This document shows, piece after piece, positions 30,100 through 39,135 of a stretch of DNA of 64,000 bases. Position 1 is the stretch's first letter. Every line of letters begins with the position of its first letter. Source of the stretch: Microbacterium terregens (lineage in GTDB: Bacteria > Actinomycetota > Actinomycetes > Actinomycetales > Microbacteriaceae); NCBI RefSeq assembly GCF_039534975.1, contig NZ_BAAAWH010000001.1, forward strand, positions 1,426,001-1,490,000, in the 5' to 3' direction. Both the position numbers and the translations under genes were made by a program. Below the pieces are notes generated by a model that was not told where the DNA came from, searched no databases, and was given only the letters and a program-made list of their open reading frames with translations.

Positions 30100-30703
30100 T
30101 GCGGCCGCGGCATCCCGCCGGATTGCTCCGCAGTCGCTTCGTGCGACTCCGCGCGTCCTCGCGCGCGCAAGAAGTGACTGCGGAGCCCCCCGCCGGACCG
30201 TTCCGCAGTCGCGTTAAGCGACTTCGTGCGCCGCGGCGCCCGCGAGAAGTGACTGCGGAGGTCACGCACGAGCGGCCGCGCAGGGCGGTGACGGATGCCG
30301 CGGCTGCGGTCGCAGTGCGCCCGGTGCGGCCGCGGCATCCGCCGTATTGCTCCGCAGTCACTTTGTGCGACTCCGCGCGTCCTCGCGCGCGCAAGAAGTG
30401 ACTGCGGATCGCCCCGCCGGACCGCTCCGCAGTCACTTTGTGCGACGTCGTGCGCCGCGGCGCCCGCGAGAAGCGACTGCGGAGCGCAGGAGCGGATGCG
30501 CAGGGCGGTGACGGATGCCGCGGCTGCGGTCGCAGTGCGCTCGGTGCGGCCGCGGCATCCGCCGCATTGCTCCGCAGTCGCTTTGTGCGACTCCGCGCGT
30601 GCCCGCGCGCGCGAGAAGTGACCGCGGAGCGCCTGGCCGGACCGCTCCGCGGTCGCTTAGTGCGACTCGTGCGCCCGCGGCGGCGCGAGAAGTGACTGCG
30701 GGG
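30100..30703. repeat. Array of three ~220-bp repeats, each with two 60-bp palindromes
   Basis: This fills the 697-bp gap between ispG and the ACC deaminase gene. Palindromes are at 30126-30185, 30201-30260, 30350-30409, 30425-30484, 30570-30629 and 30645-30703. Each begins near CTCCGCAGTC and ends near GACTGCGGAG. The pair members are separated by a 15-base linker ending in GGCCGGACCG or CGCCGGACCG. Successive pairs start 224 and 220 bp apart and share a flank containing GCGGCCGCGGCATCC. No convincing ORF runs through it. Confidence 0.9.
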
Positions 30704-30726
30704 CATGAGCAGACCGGGGGCGGATG

Positions 30727-30740
30727 CAATATCCAATATC
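30727..30740 (+). promoter_or_regulatory. CAATATC direct repeat upstream of acdS
   Basis: Two abutting copies of CAATATC occur at 30727-30733 and 30734-30740, just before a TACGCT -10-like box at 30745-30750. The A/T-rich patch is striking in GC-rich surroundings. It could be the binding site of a regulator of the deaminase gene; no regulator gene is adjacent. Confidence 0.4.
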
Positions 30741-30756
30741 GGCGTACGCTGATTCC

Positions 30757-31764
30757 ATGGCCATCACAGACTTCGACCGCTATCCGCTGACCTTCGGGCC
30801 GAGTCCCCTCCAGTTTCTGCCGCGGCTGACGCAGCACCTCGGAGGCGCCCAGGTGTGGGCGAAGCGCGAGGACGTGAACTGCGGGCTGGCCTTCGGCGGC
30901 AACAAGATCCGCAAGCTCGAGTACCTCATTCCCGAAGCGCTCGCCGCGGGGGCCGACACTCTCGTCTCGATCGGCGGCTATCAGTCCAACCACACACGCC
31001 AGGTGGCGGCCGTCGCGGCAAAGCTCGGGCTCAAAGCCCGTCTCGTGCAGGAGAACTGGGTCGACTGGCCGGACCCGCTCAGCGATCGCGTCGGCAACAT
31101 CCAGCTCTCGCGCATCATGGGCGCGAAGGTCACGCTCGATTCCGCCGGCTTCGACATCGGCATCCGCTCCAGCTGGCAGCGGGCCATCGACGAGGTCATC
31201 GCCGAGGGCGGTACACCGTACGCCATCCCCGCGGGCGCATCCGATCACCCGCTCGGCGGTCTCGGATTCGCCAACTGGGCGTACGAGGTCGAACAGCAGG
31301 AGCGCGAACTGGGCGTGTTCTTCGACACGATCGTCGTCTGCACCGTCACCGGCTCCACGCACGCCGGGATGATCGCGGGGTTCGCCGGTCAGGAGCGGAA
31401 GCGCCGGGTGATCGGGATCGACGCTTCGGCGACCCTCGCCCAGACGCGCGCGCAGGTCGAGCGGATCGCCCGCAACACCGCCGCGCTGATCGGGCTCGAC
31501 CGCGAACTGCGGGACGACGAGATCACCGTCCTGGAGGGCTGGGCCGGCGACCTCTACGGCATTCCCGTCGAGTCCACGCTCGAGGCGATCCGCCTGGGCG
31601 GCTCGCTCGAGGCGATGATCACCGACCCCGTCTACGAGGGCAAGTCCCTGGCCGGGCTCATCGACCTGGTGACGTCGAAGGAGATCCCGGCGTCCAGCAC
31701 CGTGCTCTACGCCCACCTCGGCGGCCAGCTCGCGCTGAACGCCTACAGCGGTCTGTTCCGGTAG
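30757..31764 (+). CDS. acdS: 1-aminocyclopropane-1-carboxylate (ACC) deaminase
   Basis: This 335-residue PLP enzyme cleaves ACC, the plant ethylene precursor, to 2-oxobutanoate and ammonia. K50 in [10 protein letters not shown] matches the PLP lysine. The residues that separate true ACC deaminase from D-cysteine desulfhydrase are present: E294 in DPVYEGKS and L321 in LYAHLGG. S77 lies in SIGGYQSN. The ATG at 30757 is six bases after a TACGCT box. It suggests plant association (inference). Confidence 0.93.
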   Translation: MAITDFDRYPLTFGPSPLQFLPRLTQHLGGAQVWAKREDVNCGLAFGGNKIRKLEYLIPEALAAGADTLVSIGGYQSNHTRQVAAVAAKLGLKARLVQENWVDWPDPLSDRVGNIQLSRIMGAKVTLDSAGFDIGIRSSWQRAIDEVIAEGGTPYAIPAGASDHPLGGLGFANWAYEVEQQERELGVFFDTIVVCTVTGSTHAGMIAGFAGQERKRRVIGIDASATLAQTRAQVERIARNTAALIGLDRELRDDEITVLEGWAGDLYGIPVESTLEAIRLGGSLEAMITDPVYEGKSLAGLIDLVTSKEIPASSTVLYAHLGGQLALNAYSGLFR

Positions 31765-31853
31765 CGGAACGCGCGCCCGCGTGGGCAGGACGGTCGGCGT
31801 CCATCGTGCTGGCGACGCTCGAGGTGCGGGAGCGCTGACACACGGCGGTGCGA

Positions 31854-32489
31854 TCAGTGCAGCGCGCCGCCGGGGATGCCGATGTCGACGTGGGTGGAGA
31901 GCGCCGTCCGGACCGCGATCTCCAACGCCCGCGCGATGTCGGCGAGAGGCAGCGCAGCGGCATCCGTCGTCGGGGCGTGCTCGGAAGACCAGGGAACGTG
32001 GATGAAGCCGGCCGGCACACCGGGCGGAACCGCCTCGACCGCTGCGAAGAACACGTGGTTGCAGACGAACGTCCCGGCGCTGTGTGAGAGCTCGACGGCG
32101 ATTCCTGCCGCCGCGATGTCCCTGACGATCGCCTTGACCGGCAAGGAGGAGAAGTGCGCGGCAGGGGCGCCTTCGACACTGGGCACGTCCGTCGGCTGAT
32201 GGCCGTCGTTGTCCGGGATTCTGGCGTCGATCAGGTTGACCGCGATCCGCTCGACGCCGATCGCGGCGCGGCCGCCCGCGAGCCCTGTGGCCAGAACGAG
32301 GTCGGGGTGGTGCGTCGCGATCAGCTCGCGGAGGCGGCGGCTTGCGCCGTCGAAGCTCACGGGCAGCTCCGCCGTCACCAGGACCTCCGGTCCCGTCCAT
32401 CGTGCGGCGACCAGGTGCACCGCGGCGCCGGACGGATTCGCCGTGTCGCCGCCGAACGGCTCGAATCCGGTGAGAAGGACGGTCGTCAT
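31854..32489 (-). CDS. pcp: Pyroglutamyl peptidase I
   Basis: This 211-residue cysteine peptidase removes N-terminal pyroglutamate from peptides. The catalytic triad is E80 in GVERIAVN, C143 in SAGTFVCNHV and H164 in FIHVPW. The N-terminus MTTVLLTGFEPFGG is typical. The ATG at 32489 is six bases after a TACCCT box on the minus strand, so the mRNA is probably leaderless; a longer frame overlaps proS. It is divergent from proS. Confidence 0.95.
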   Translation of the reverse strand: MTTVLLTGFEPFGGDTANPSGAAVHLVAARWTGPEVLVTAELPVSFDGASRRLRELIATHHPDLVLATGLAGGRAAIGVERIAVNLIDARIPDNDGHQPTDVPSVEGAPAAHFSSLPVKAIVRDIAAAGIAVELSHSAGTFVCNHVFFAAVEAVPPGVPAGFIHVPWSSEHAPTTDAAALPLADIARALEIAVRTALSTHVDIGIPGGALH

Positions 32490-32562
32490 CGCTCCAGGGT
32501 AGGCGAGGGGCGCATTTCCATCGCGCGGGCGGCGACGCGCGACATCCGTAGACTTGACCCTC

Positions 32563-34332
32563 GTGGTCACACGTCTCTCGCATTACTTCCTCCGCACGCT
32601 CCGCGACGACCCCTCCGATGCCGAGGTCACCTCGCACCGGCTGCTCGTTCGCGCCGGTTACATTCGCCGACAGGCGCCGGGGGTCTTCGCCTGGCTGCCG
32701 CTCGGTCTGCGGGTCAAGGGCAAGATCGAGGCCGTGATCCGCGAGGAGATGTCCCACGCCGGCGCGTACGAGGTGCACTTCCCCGCGCTGCTGCCCCGCG
32801 ACCCCTACGAGGTCACCGGACGGTGGGAGGAGTATGGCGACGCGCTCTTCCGCCTGCAGGATCGCAAGGGCGCCGACTACCTGCTCGCCCCCACGCACGA
32901 AGAGGTCTTCACGCTGCTGGTGAAGGACCTGTACTCCTCGTACAAGGACCTGCCGCTGTCGATCTACCAGATCCAGGACAAGTACCGCGATGAGGCACGG
33001 CCGCGTGCGGGGCTCCTGCGCGGCCGCGAGTTCACGATGAAGGACGCGTACTCCTTCGACTACACCGACGCCGGCCTGGATGCCTCATACCAGCGGCAGC
33101 GCGACGCCTACGAGCGCATCTTCGCCCGACTGGGCCTGGAATACGTGATCGTGCAGGCGGATGCCGGGGCGATGGGCGGATCGCGGTCGGAGGAGTTCCT
33201 GCACCCGACGGCCGTCGGCGAAGACACGTTCGTGCGATCGGAAGGCGGCTACGCGGCCAACGTCGAGGCGTTCACGACGGTGGTGCCCGAGCCGATGCCG
33301 TTCGACGGGCTTGCCGAGCCGGTCGTCTTCGACTCGCCCGGCACGCCGACGATCGCGACCCTCGTGGACCACGTGAACACGCATCTGGACCCGCCCGCGT
33401 CGGGCGAGTGGACCGCAGCCCACACGCTGAAGAACGTCGTGCTTGCGCTCAAGCACCTCGATGGCACGCGCGAGCTCGTGATCATCGGCCTGCCCGGCGA
33501 CCGCGACGTGGATGACAAGCGGGTCGAAGTGGCCTTCGCGCCGGCGGAGATCGAACCGGCCACCGCCGAGGACTTCGAGCGGCATTCGCTGCTGGTGAAG
33601 GGCTACATCGGTCCGTGGTCGCCGACCGGCGCCATCTTCGGCGAGGAGTCCGCCACCGGCATCCGCTACCTGCTGGATCCCCGCGTCGTGGACGGGACGT
33701 CGTGGATCACCGGCGCCAACGCCGACGAGAAGCACGTCCACTCGCTGGTGGCCGGCCGCGACTTCGTGGCCGACGGATTCATCGAGGTCGCGACGGTGCG
33801 TGCCGGCGACCCCGCCCCCGATGGCTCCGGCCCGGTCTCGCTGGCTCGCGGGATGGAGATCGGGCACGTGTTCCAGCTGGGGCGCAAGTACGCCGACGCG
33901 CTGGGGCTGAAGGTCCTCGACGAGAACGGCAAGCTCGTCACGGTAACCATGGGGTCGTACGGAATCGGCGTGACACGCATCCTGGCGATCATCGCCGAGC
34001 TGAACAACGACGACAAGGGGCTGATCTGGCCGGCATCCGTCGCGCCGTTCGACGTCCACGTCGTGGCGACCGGCCGCGACGCGGTCGTCTTCGAGGTCGC
34101 TGAACGGCTTTCGGCCGAGCTGGAGGCCGCCGGGCTGGACGTGCTCTACGACGACCGCCCCAAGGTCTCTCCCGGCGTGAAGTTCGGCGATGCGGAGCTC
34201 GTCGGCGTGCCCCAGATCGTGATCGTCGGCCGAGGCGCGGTGGAGGGCCAGGTCGAGCTGTGGGACCGCCGCTCCGGCGACCGCGAACTCGTGTCCGTCG
34301 CGGACGCGGTGGCCCGGCTCAGTCGCCGCTGA
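32563..34332 (+). CDS. proS: Prolyl-tRNA synthetase (bacterial type)
   Basis: This 589-residue class II synthetase charges tRNA-Pro. Motif 1 and 2 regions include [19 protein letters not shown] and [20 protein letters not shown]. An insertion (about 230-400) is the size expected for the Ala-Pro-tRNA editing domain. The C-terminal anticodon domain starts at about 485. The GTG at 32563 is eight bases after TAGACT and gives the normal N-terminus; the TTG at 32554 is an alternative. It closes the common dxr, rseP, ispG, proS order. Confidence 0.96.
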   Translation: MVTRLSHYFLRTLRDDPSDAEVTSHRLLVRAGYIRRQAPGVFAWLPLGLRVKGKIEAVIREEMSHAGAYEVHFPALLPRDPYEVTGRWEEYGDALFRLQDRKGADYLLAPTHEEVFTLLVKDLYSSYKDLPLSIYQIQDKYRDEARPRAGLLRGREFTMKDAYSFDYTDAGLDASYQRQRDAYERIFARLGLEYVIVQADAGAMGGSRSEEFLHPTAVGEDTFVRSEGGYAANVEAFTTVVPEPMPFDGLAEPVVFDSPGTPTIATLVDHVNTHLDPPASGEWTAAHTLKNVVLALKHLDGTRELVIIGLPGDRDVDDKRVEVAFAPAEIEPATAEDFERHSLLVKGYIGPWSPTGAIFGEESATGIRYLLDPRVVDGTSWITGANADEKHVHSLVAGRDFVADGFIEVATVRAGDPAPDGSGPVSLARGMEIGHVFQLGRKYADALGLKVLDENGKLVTVTMGSYGIGVTRILAIIAELNNDDKGLIWPASVAPFDVHVVATGRDAVVFEVAERLSAELEAAGLDVLYDDRPKVSPGVKFGDAELVGVPQIVIVGRGAVEGQVELWDRRSGDRELVSVADAVARLSRR

Positions 34333-34374
34333 ACCGCACGCACCGCCCGCGACCAGCGCGCGCGCAGAGCTGCG

Positions 34375-34881
34375 TCAGCAGCTGATCCGCTCGTGACGCA
34401 TGGTGTCGTCCGGCGTGTCCTTGGTGACGAGGGCCTTGAGCATGCCGGCTGCCATCACGAGCTTGCCGTGCTTGGGCTCCCAGAACTCGCACTCGACCGG
34501 GGTGACCATGAGCAGCGCGATTCCGGGCGTCTCGAGGCCGTCCTCGAACCAGATGTCCAGCGACGAGGTGTACAGCTCCTCCATCTTGGCCCGATCGTGC
34601 ACCAGGCGGGCGCGACCGGCCACCGAGACGAACCGCATGCCCTTCGCGTCGAGGTAGGACAGTCCCACGTCGTGATCGGCCTCGACTTCGTCGACCTTCT
34701 TGGTGTCCTCCGCCGTGAAGAACCAGATGTCGCCGTTCTCGTCCATCTGCCGCGTGCTCATCGGTCGGGACACGAGGTTTCCGGCGGGGTCCTGCGTGGT
34801 CAGCATCGTGAAGTCGATGTCCTCCACCAGTTCCTTCAGCCGCACGATCGCGTCGGTCTGTGTCATCGGTTCATCAGCCAT
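34375..34881 (-). CDS. Pyridoxamine 5'-phosphate oxidase-like (general stress GS26-type) protein
   Basis: This 168-residue split-barrel flavin-type protein has the family pattern DFTMLTTQDPAGNLVSRPM followed by DIWFFTAEDTKKVDE and VSVAGRARLVHDRAKMEELY. It resembles general stress protein 26 more than the vitamin B6 oxidase. The cofactor and substrate are not predictable. It has no obvious operon partner. Confidence 0.82.
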   Translation of the reverse strand: MADEPMTQTDAIVRLKELVEDIDFTMLTTQDPAGNLVSRPMSTRQMDENGDIWFFTAEDTKKVDEVEADHDVGLSYLDAKGMRFVSVAGRARLVHDRAKMEELYTSSLDIWFEDGLETPGIALLMVTPVECEFWEPKHGKLVMAAGMLKALVTKDTPDDTMRHERISC

Positions 34882-34951
34882 GCTTCGAGGTTCACACGCA
34901 GCCGCGCTGCCTGCCAGGGGTTGACAGCCCGGATGCCGCGACCTACACCGC

Positions 34952-35773
34952 TCAGAAGCGTGCGAAACGCGCGCGGAAGAAGCAGAACACCCCGTACGCG
35001 ATGAACCCGGCGCCGACGGCGGCGACCAGCCACGGGCCGTAGCTGAGGGCCAGGAGTGCCGTGATCGCGCCGTCGAGTCCGCCGGCCGTGTCGGGGTCGG
35101 TCTTCAGCGCAGCCACCAGCAGGAGGATGCCGACGATGATCAGCGCGACACCCTTCGCCACGAACCCGACGACGCCGAGGCCGGCGAGCGAGCGGCCGAT
35201 GCCATGCCGGGGAATGTCGATCTTGTTGCGGAACGTGCGCCGGACGCCCATGACCACGAAGGCGATGCCGCCGATGCCGATCCCGACACCGACGAGCCCC
35301 AGCACGATAGAGCCTCCGGGCAGCTGCAGCACGCCGCGGCTGGCGTTCTCCGCGGCCTCTTCGGCGTCCACCCGCGCTCCGAGTGCAACCGACGCGGAGA
35401 TGAGGCCGAGCGCGACGAAGATCGCGGCCTGACCCCACGCTCCGACGCGCTGCCCCCACTTCGCCGCCAGGCCACGCGCATCATCGGAAGGGCTGCGCAC
35501 GAGGATGCCTTCGAAGATCTGCCAGATACCCAGGGCCCACAGGGTGATTGCGATGAGCCACAGCACCACGAACCCGAGCGGTGCACCGGCGATCAGCATG
35601 AGCGCGCCGGACTGATCCGTGTCGCCATCACCTCCGAGGGCGACGACGATCGCGATGATTCCGATCAGGATGTGCACGACGCCGTTCGCGGCGTATCCGG
35701 CTCGGGCGGTCCAGCGGAACGGGGTGCTCTGCTTTGCTTCTCGCGCGACGCGCTTCGGTGCCGCTGAGTCCAC
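34952..35773 (-). CDS. DUF1206 membrane protein
   Basis: This 273-residue protein has about six hydrophobic segments arranged as three related pairs, each with a GYxANGVVHILIG-like beginning, the hallmark of DUF1206. Function is unknown. Its GTG start is six bases after TAGGCT on the minus strand, so it is probably leaderless. It is divergent from the membrane-anchored hydrolase gene. Confidence 0.83.
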   Translation of the reverse strand: MDSAAPKRVAREAKQSTPFRWTARAGYAANGVVHILIGIIAIVVALGGDGDTDQSGALMLIAGAPLGFVVLWLIAITLWALGIWQIFEGILVRSPSDDARGLAAKWGQRVGAWGQAAIFVALGLISASVALGARVDAEEAAENASRGVLQLPGGSIVLGLVGVGIGIGGIAFVVMGVRRTFRNKIDIPRHGIGRSLAGLGVVGFVAKGVALIIVGILLLVAALKTDPDTAGGLDGAITALLALSYGPWLVAAVGAGFIAYGVFCFFRARFARF

Positions 35774-35833
35774 GCCGTCAGCCTACGCGCAGCGCGCACG
35801 GGTCCTCGGGCCGCCCGACTTAGGATTGCCCGC

Positions 35834-37666
35834 GTGAGTGAAACGCCCGTGAACGCGGTCCGCAGGCCGCGATTGCGTCGCGTGCTCCGGCTGATCGAGG
35901 CCGCGCCGGCCCCCGCGGTGCTGGCCGTCGGCGTGGTGGTGCTGTTCCTCGGCATCTTCATCGTGACGCGGCCGCTGACCTCGCTGTGGCTGCTCGCCGT
36001 CCTGGTCGGCGTCAGCGCGATCGTCGCCGGGGTGATCGATCTGGCCGATTCGGAGCGGTCGCCGCAGCGGTGGTACCGCATCCTCTGCGCCGTGTGGATC
36101 CTCGGGGGCATCGCCGTGCTGGTGTGGCTGGGCCGCTCCATCGAGCTGCTCCCGACCGTTCTCGGCATCCTCCTCGTCGTCGGTGGTCTGGGTGCGCTCG
36201 GCGGGGTGAGCCGGGGGAGGGTGAGCGCGCGGGTGCTGGCGGTCGCATCCGGTCTCGGGCAGATCGTCTTCGGCATCCTCGCCCTGGTGTGGCCGGATCT
36301 GACACTGCTCGTCGCGGCCGTGCTCTTCGGAATCCGGACCGTCGCGTACGGCGTCGGGCTGATCTGGCGTGCGGGTCGCAGCATCGCAGGACTGCCCGCG
36401 AAGCTCAGCGACGGACCTCAGACACGGCGGAGCCTGCTTCTCGGCGACGTGGCACGCTATGCCCTGGCGATCGGGTTCGTGGCGCTCGCCGCCTCTGCGT
36501 GGTGGGTCAACAGCTGGCTGGCGGAGGGCTCGCCGGTGGTGGACTCCTTCTACGACGCGCCGGTGAACCCGCCCGATGAGCCCGGCGTGCTCATCCGATC
36601 GGATGCCTACACCGGCGTGCACCCGTCCGGCGGGGACGTTCAGCGCATCCTGTACAGCACGACCGACGCGTACGGGGTGCGCGCGGTGGCCAGCGCCCTG
36701 GTCATCACGCCGCTCGAGCCGCCGCCGGGTCCGCGTCCGGTCATCTCGTGGAACTGGGGGACGACGGGCGTCGCGCGCGGCTGCGCACCCAGCCTGATGG
36801 ATACCACCGCGACCCGCTGGGCGATTCCCGGCGTGGAGCAGGCGCTCGCGCGCGGCTGGGTCGTCGTGGGATCCGACTACAGCGGGCGCGGCGCGAACGG
36901 CCGCTTCCCCTACCTGATCGGCGCGGGTGAGGCGCGCTCGAGTCTGGATGCGATCCGAGCTGCGGGCCAGTTGGAGGACCTGCGGCTGTCTGCCGACGTC
37001 GTCGTGTGGGGACACTCGCAGGGCGGCCACGCCGCGCTGTGGACCGAGCCGGTCGCGGCCGAGTACGCCCCCGAGCTGCGAATCCGCGGAACGGCGACAC
37101 TCTCGCCGGTGACGGATCCCCTCGGCATGGCGCGCGAACTGACCAAGCTGGGCGCCTCGGCCGAGCTGTCGATCCTGGTCTCCTGGGTGCTGGTGCCGTA
37201 CGCGGACCTCTATCCGGACGTCACCGTCGAGGACTACGTCGCGACGTCGGGCCGGGCGATCGTGCGCGAGATGACCCAGCGATGCCTGAGCGAACCCGGC
37301 CTGTTCGTCTCGGCCATCACCTCGCTCGGAGTCTCCGCGGATCGTCCCCTCTACCCCGCCAACCTGACCGGAGGTCCGCTCGGACGACGGCTCGAGCAGA
37401 ACAAGCCCGTCGGGCCCTGGGCGGCTCCGCTGCTGCTGGCCTGGGGCGCGCGTGACGAGGTGATCCCACCGCAGCTGCCGCGCCGTTTCGTCGCGGAACT
37501 GTGCGAGGCCGGCGTCGCGGTGCGTTGGGTGCCGTACGCGGCCGCGGACCATCGCTCTCTGATCAATCCCTCCTCGCCCTTCCTGCCGACCCTCATGCGC
37601 TGGACGCAGGCCCGCTTCGACGGGGACGACCGGCTGGTCTCGGACTGCGCGCAGATTGTGGAATAG
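35834..37666 (+). CDS. Membrane-anchored alpha/beta hydrolase, secretory-lipase type
   Basis: This 610-residue protein has an N-terminal half (about 1-225) with several membrane segments arranged like the HdeD/DUF308 family, then a hydrolase domain. The nucleophile is S395 in GHSQGG. The likely acid is in WGARDEVIP and the likely histidine in AADHRSL. The arrangement resembles fungal and actinobacterial secretory lipases joined to a membrane module. The substrate is unknown; lipase or esterase activity is an inference. The GTG start is seven bases after a TAGGAT box. Confidence 0.78.
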   Translation: MSETPVNAVRRPRLRRVLRLIEAAPAPAVLAVGVVVLFLGIFIVTRPLTSLWLLAVLVGVSAIVAGVIDLADSERSPQRWYRILCAVWILGGIAVLVWLGRSIELLPTVLGILLVVGGLGALGGVSRGRVSARVLAVASGLGQIVFGILALVWPDLTLLVAAVLFGIRTVAYGVGLIWRAGRSIAGLPAKLSDGPQTRRSLLLGDVARYALAIGFVALAASAWWVNSWLAEGSPVVDSFYDAPVNPPDEPGVLIRSDAYTGVHPSGGDVQRILYSTTDAYGVRAVASALVITPLEPPPGPRPVISWNWGTTGVARGCAPSLMDTTATRWAIPGVEQALARGWVVVGSDYSGRGANGRFPYLIGAGEARSSLDAIRAAGQLEDLRLSADVVVWGHSQGGHAALWTEPVAAEYAPELRIRGTATLSPVTDPLGMARELTKLGASAELSILVSWVLVPYADLYPDVTVEDYVATSGRAIVREMTQRCLSEPGLFVSAITSLGVSADRPLYPANLTGGPLGRRLEQNKPVGPWAAPLLLAWGARDEVIPPQLPRRFVAELCEAGVAVRWVPYAAADHRSLINPSSPFLPTLMRWTQARFDGDDRLVSDCAQIVE

Positions 37667-37728
37667 CCCGCCGTCGCGGACCGGTGTTCTCCCAGGCCGC
37701 AGGTCGCGGCATCCGGTACCGTGGAAGG

Positions 37729-37743
37729 ATGCCGCGCGCATGA
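37729..37743 (+). other. Four-codon leaderless ORF before nusA
   Basis: ATG follows a TACCGT box (37717-37722) by six bases and reads MPRA before a stop. It lies 33 bp before the nusA start. The arrangement could be an upstream ORF on the nusA transcript. It may be coincidence. Confidence 0.35.
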
Positions 37744-37775
37744 CGTGCGGCGATAGCTGAATAGGGAGGTCACTT

Positions 37776-38762
37776 GTGGACATCGATCTGTCATTGCTGA
37801 GGACGATTGAGCGAGAGAAGGAGATCCCCTTCGATGAGCTCGTGCGCATCATCGAACAGGCGATCCTGACCGCCTTTGCGAAGCACACGACCGAGACCGG
37901 CGAGCTTCCGGCCGGCGCGCGCGCCCTGTTGGATCGCAAGACCGGCCACGTCGCGGTCTTCCTGCCGATGATCGATGAAGAAGGGGCCGTCATCGGCGAG
38001 GAGGAGACCACTCCCGACGACTTCGGCCGCATCGCTGCATTCGCCGCCAAGCAGGTGATCAGCCAGCGTCTGCGTGACATCGCCGACGACGCCGTCCTCG
38101 GCGAATTCCGCGGCAAGGAGGGCGACATCGTCGCCGGTGTCGTCCAGCAGGGCCCGAACCCCCGTATGGTCCACGTCGATCTCGGATCGATCGAGGCCAT
38201 CCTCCCGCCCGAGGAGCAGGTCGCCGGCGAGGAGTACAAGCACGGCTCGCGCCTGCGTGTGTACGTCACCTCGGTGGCCAAGGGCAACAAGGGCCCGCAG
38301 ATCACCGTCTCGCGCACGCACCCGGGCCTGGTCCGCAAGCTGTTCGCGCTCGAAGTCCCCGAGATCCACTCCGGGCTGGTGGAGATCGTCTCGCTTGCGC
38401 GTGAGGCGGGACACCGCACCAAGATCGCCGTTCGCGCGACCGACCCGACGATCAACGCCAAGGGCGCCTGCATCGGCGAACTCGGCCGTCGCGTCCGCGC
38501 CGTGACCGAGGAGCTGGGCGGGGAGAAGATCGACATCGTCGACTACGACCCCGAGCTGGCCAAATTCGTCGCGAATGCGCTGTCGCCCGCGAAGGTGACC
38601 TCGAGCTTCATCCTGGATTCCTCGACGAAGGCCGTGCGCGCGCTCGTTCCCGATTACCAGCTCTCGCTGGCCATCGGCAAGGAGGGCCAGAACGCCCGCC
38701 TCGCCGCGAAGCTCACCGGCGCCAAGATCGACATCCAGCCCGACAGCGTGCTGGAGGGCTGA
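37776..38762 (+). CDS. nusA: Transcription termination/antitermination factor NusA
   Basis: This 328-residue protein has the N-terminal RNA polymerase-binding domain, an S1 domain (about 113-190), and two KH domains (about 200-325, with GACIGELGRRVRAVTEELGGEKIDIV and AIGKEGQNARLAAKLTGAKIDI). It lacks the extra C-terminal repeats of the proteobacterial protein, as is usual in actinobacteria. The GTG start follows GGGAGG. No rimP gene precedes it, unlike in many bacteria. Confidence 0.97.
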   Translation: MDIDLSLLRTIEREKEIPFDELVRIIEQAILTAFAKHTTETGELPAGARALLDRKTGHVAVFLPMIDEEGAVIGEEETTPDDFGRIAAFAAKQVISQRLRDIADDAVLGEFRGKEGDIVAGVVQQGPNPRMVHVDLGSIEAILPPEEQVAGEEYKHGSRLRVYVTSVAKGNKGPQITVSRTHPGLVRKLFALEVPEIHSGLVEIVSLAREAGHRTKIAVRATDPTINAKGACIGELGRRVRAVTEELGGEKIDIVDYDPELAKFVANALSPAKVTSSFILDSSTKAVRALVPDYQLSLAIGKEGQNARLAAKLTGAKIDIQPDSVLEG

Positions 38763-38804
38763 CAGACACCTGTCCGCAGAGGACGGCGTGGCGAGAGGTG
38801 TAAG

Positions 38805-39077
38805 ATGGATTCCGTACGAACGTGCGTCGGATGCCGCGTGCGTGCCCTCCGGACCACACTCCTTCGAGTCGTGGCCATCGATTCCACCCTCGTCCCCGAC
38901 GAGCGGGCATCGCTGCCGGGACGGGGTGCGTGGGTGCACGAGACGCCCGAGTGCGTGGATGCCGCAATCCGGCGCCGCGCCTTCGTGCGGGCATTGCGTG
39001 TGTCAGGTCCTCTGGATACGCAGACCTTCGAGAAACGGCTGAATGGCTATGGAAACAAAGTGAACGGCTCGAAATGA
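38805..39077 (+). CDS. YlxR-family RNA-binding protein
   Basis: This 90-residue protein has the YlxR signature RTCVGCR and the later GRGAWVH and [17 protein letters not shown] blocks. The family is encoded between nusA and infB, and is thought to bind RNA. The ATG follows GAGAGGTGTAAG. Overlapping frames in this region are shadows. Confidence 0.9.
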   Translation: MDSVRTCVGCRVRALRTTLLRVVAIDSTLVPDERASLPGRGAWVHETPECVDAAIRRRAFVRALRVSGPLDTQTFEKRLNGYGNKVNGSK

Positions 39078-39101
39078 GACCCGTCCGCGACTGAGGTCTG
39101 C

Positions 39102-39129
39102 CCTGCCTGGGTGGACCAACCCAGACAGG
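39102..39129 (+). promoter_or_regulatory. Hairpin that includes the infB ribosome-binding site
   Basis: CCTG at 39102-39105 pairs with CAGG at 39126-39129 and CTGGGT at 39107-39112 pairs with ACCCAG at 39119-39124 around six loop bases. The CAGG arm is part of CAGGAG, the ribosome site of infB. Folding would sequester it. This may set translation of IF2. Confidence 0.4.
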
Positions 39130-39135
39130 AGAATT

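Noticed and set aside
30100..30703. CRISPR array
   Set aside because: The repeated units are palindromes of 60 bp with short constant linkers, not short repeats with unique equal-length spacers, and no cas gene is present.
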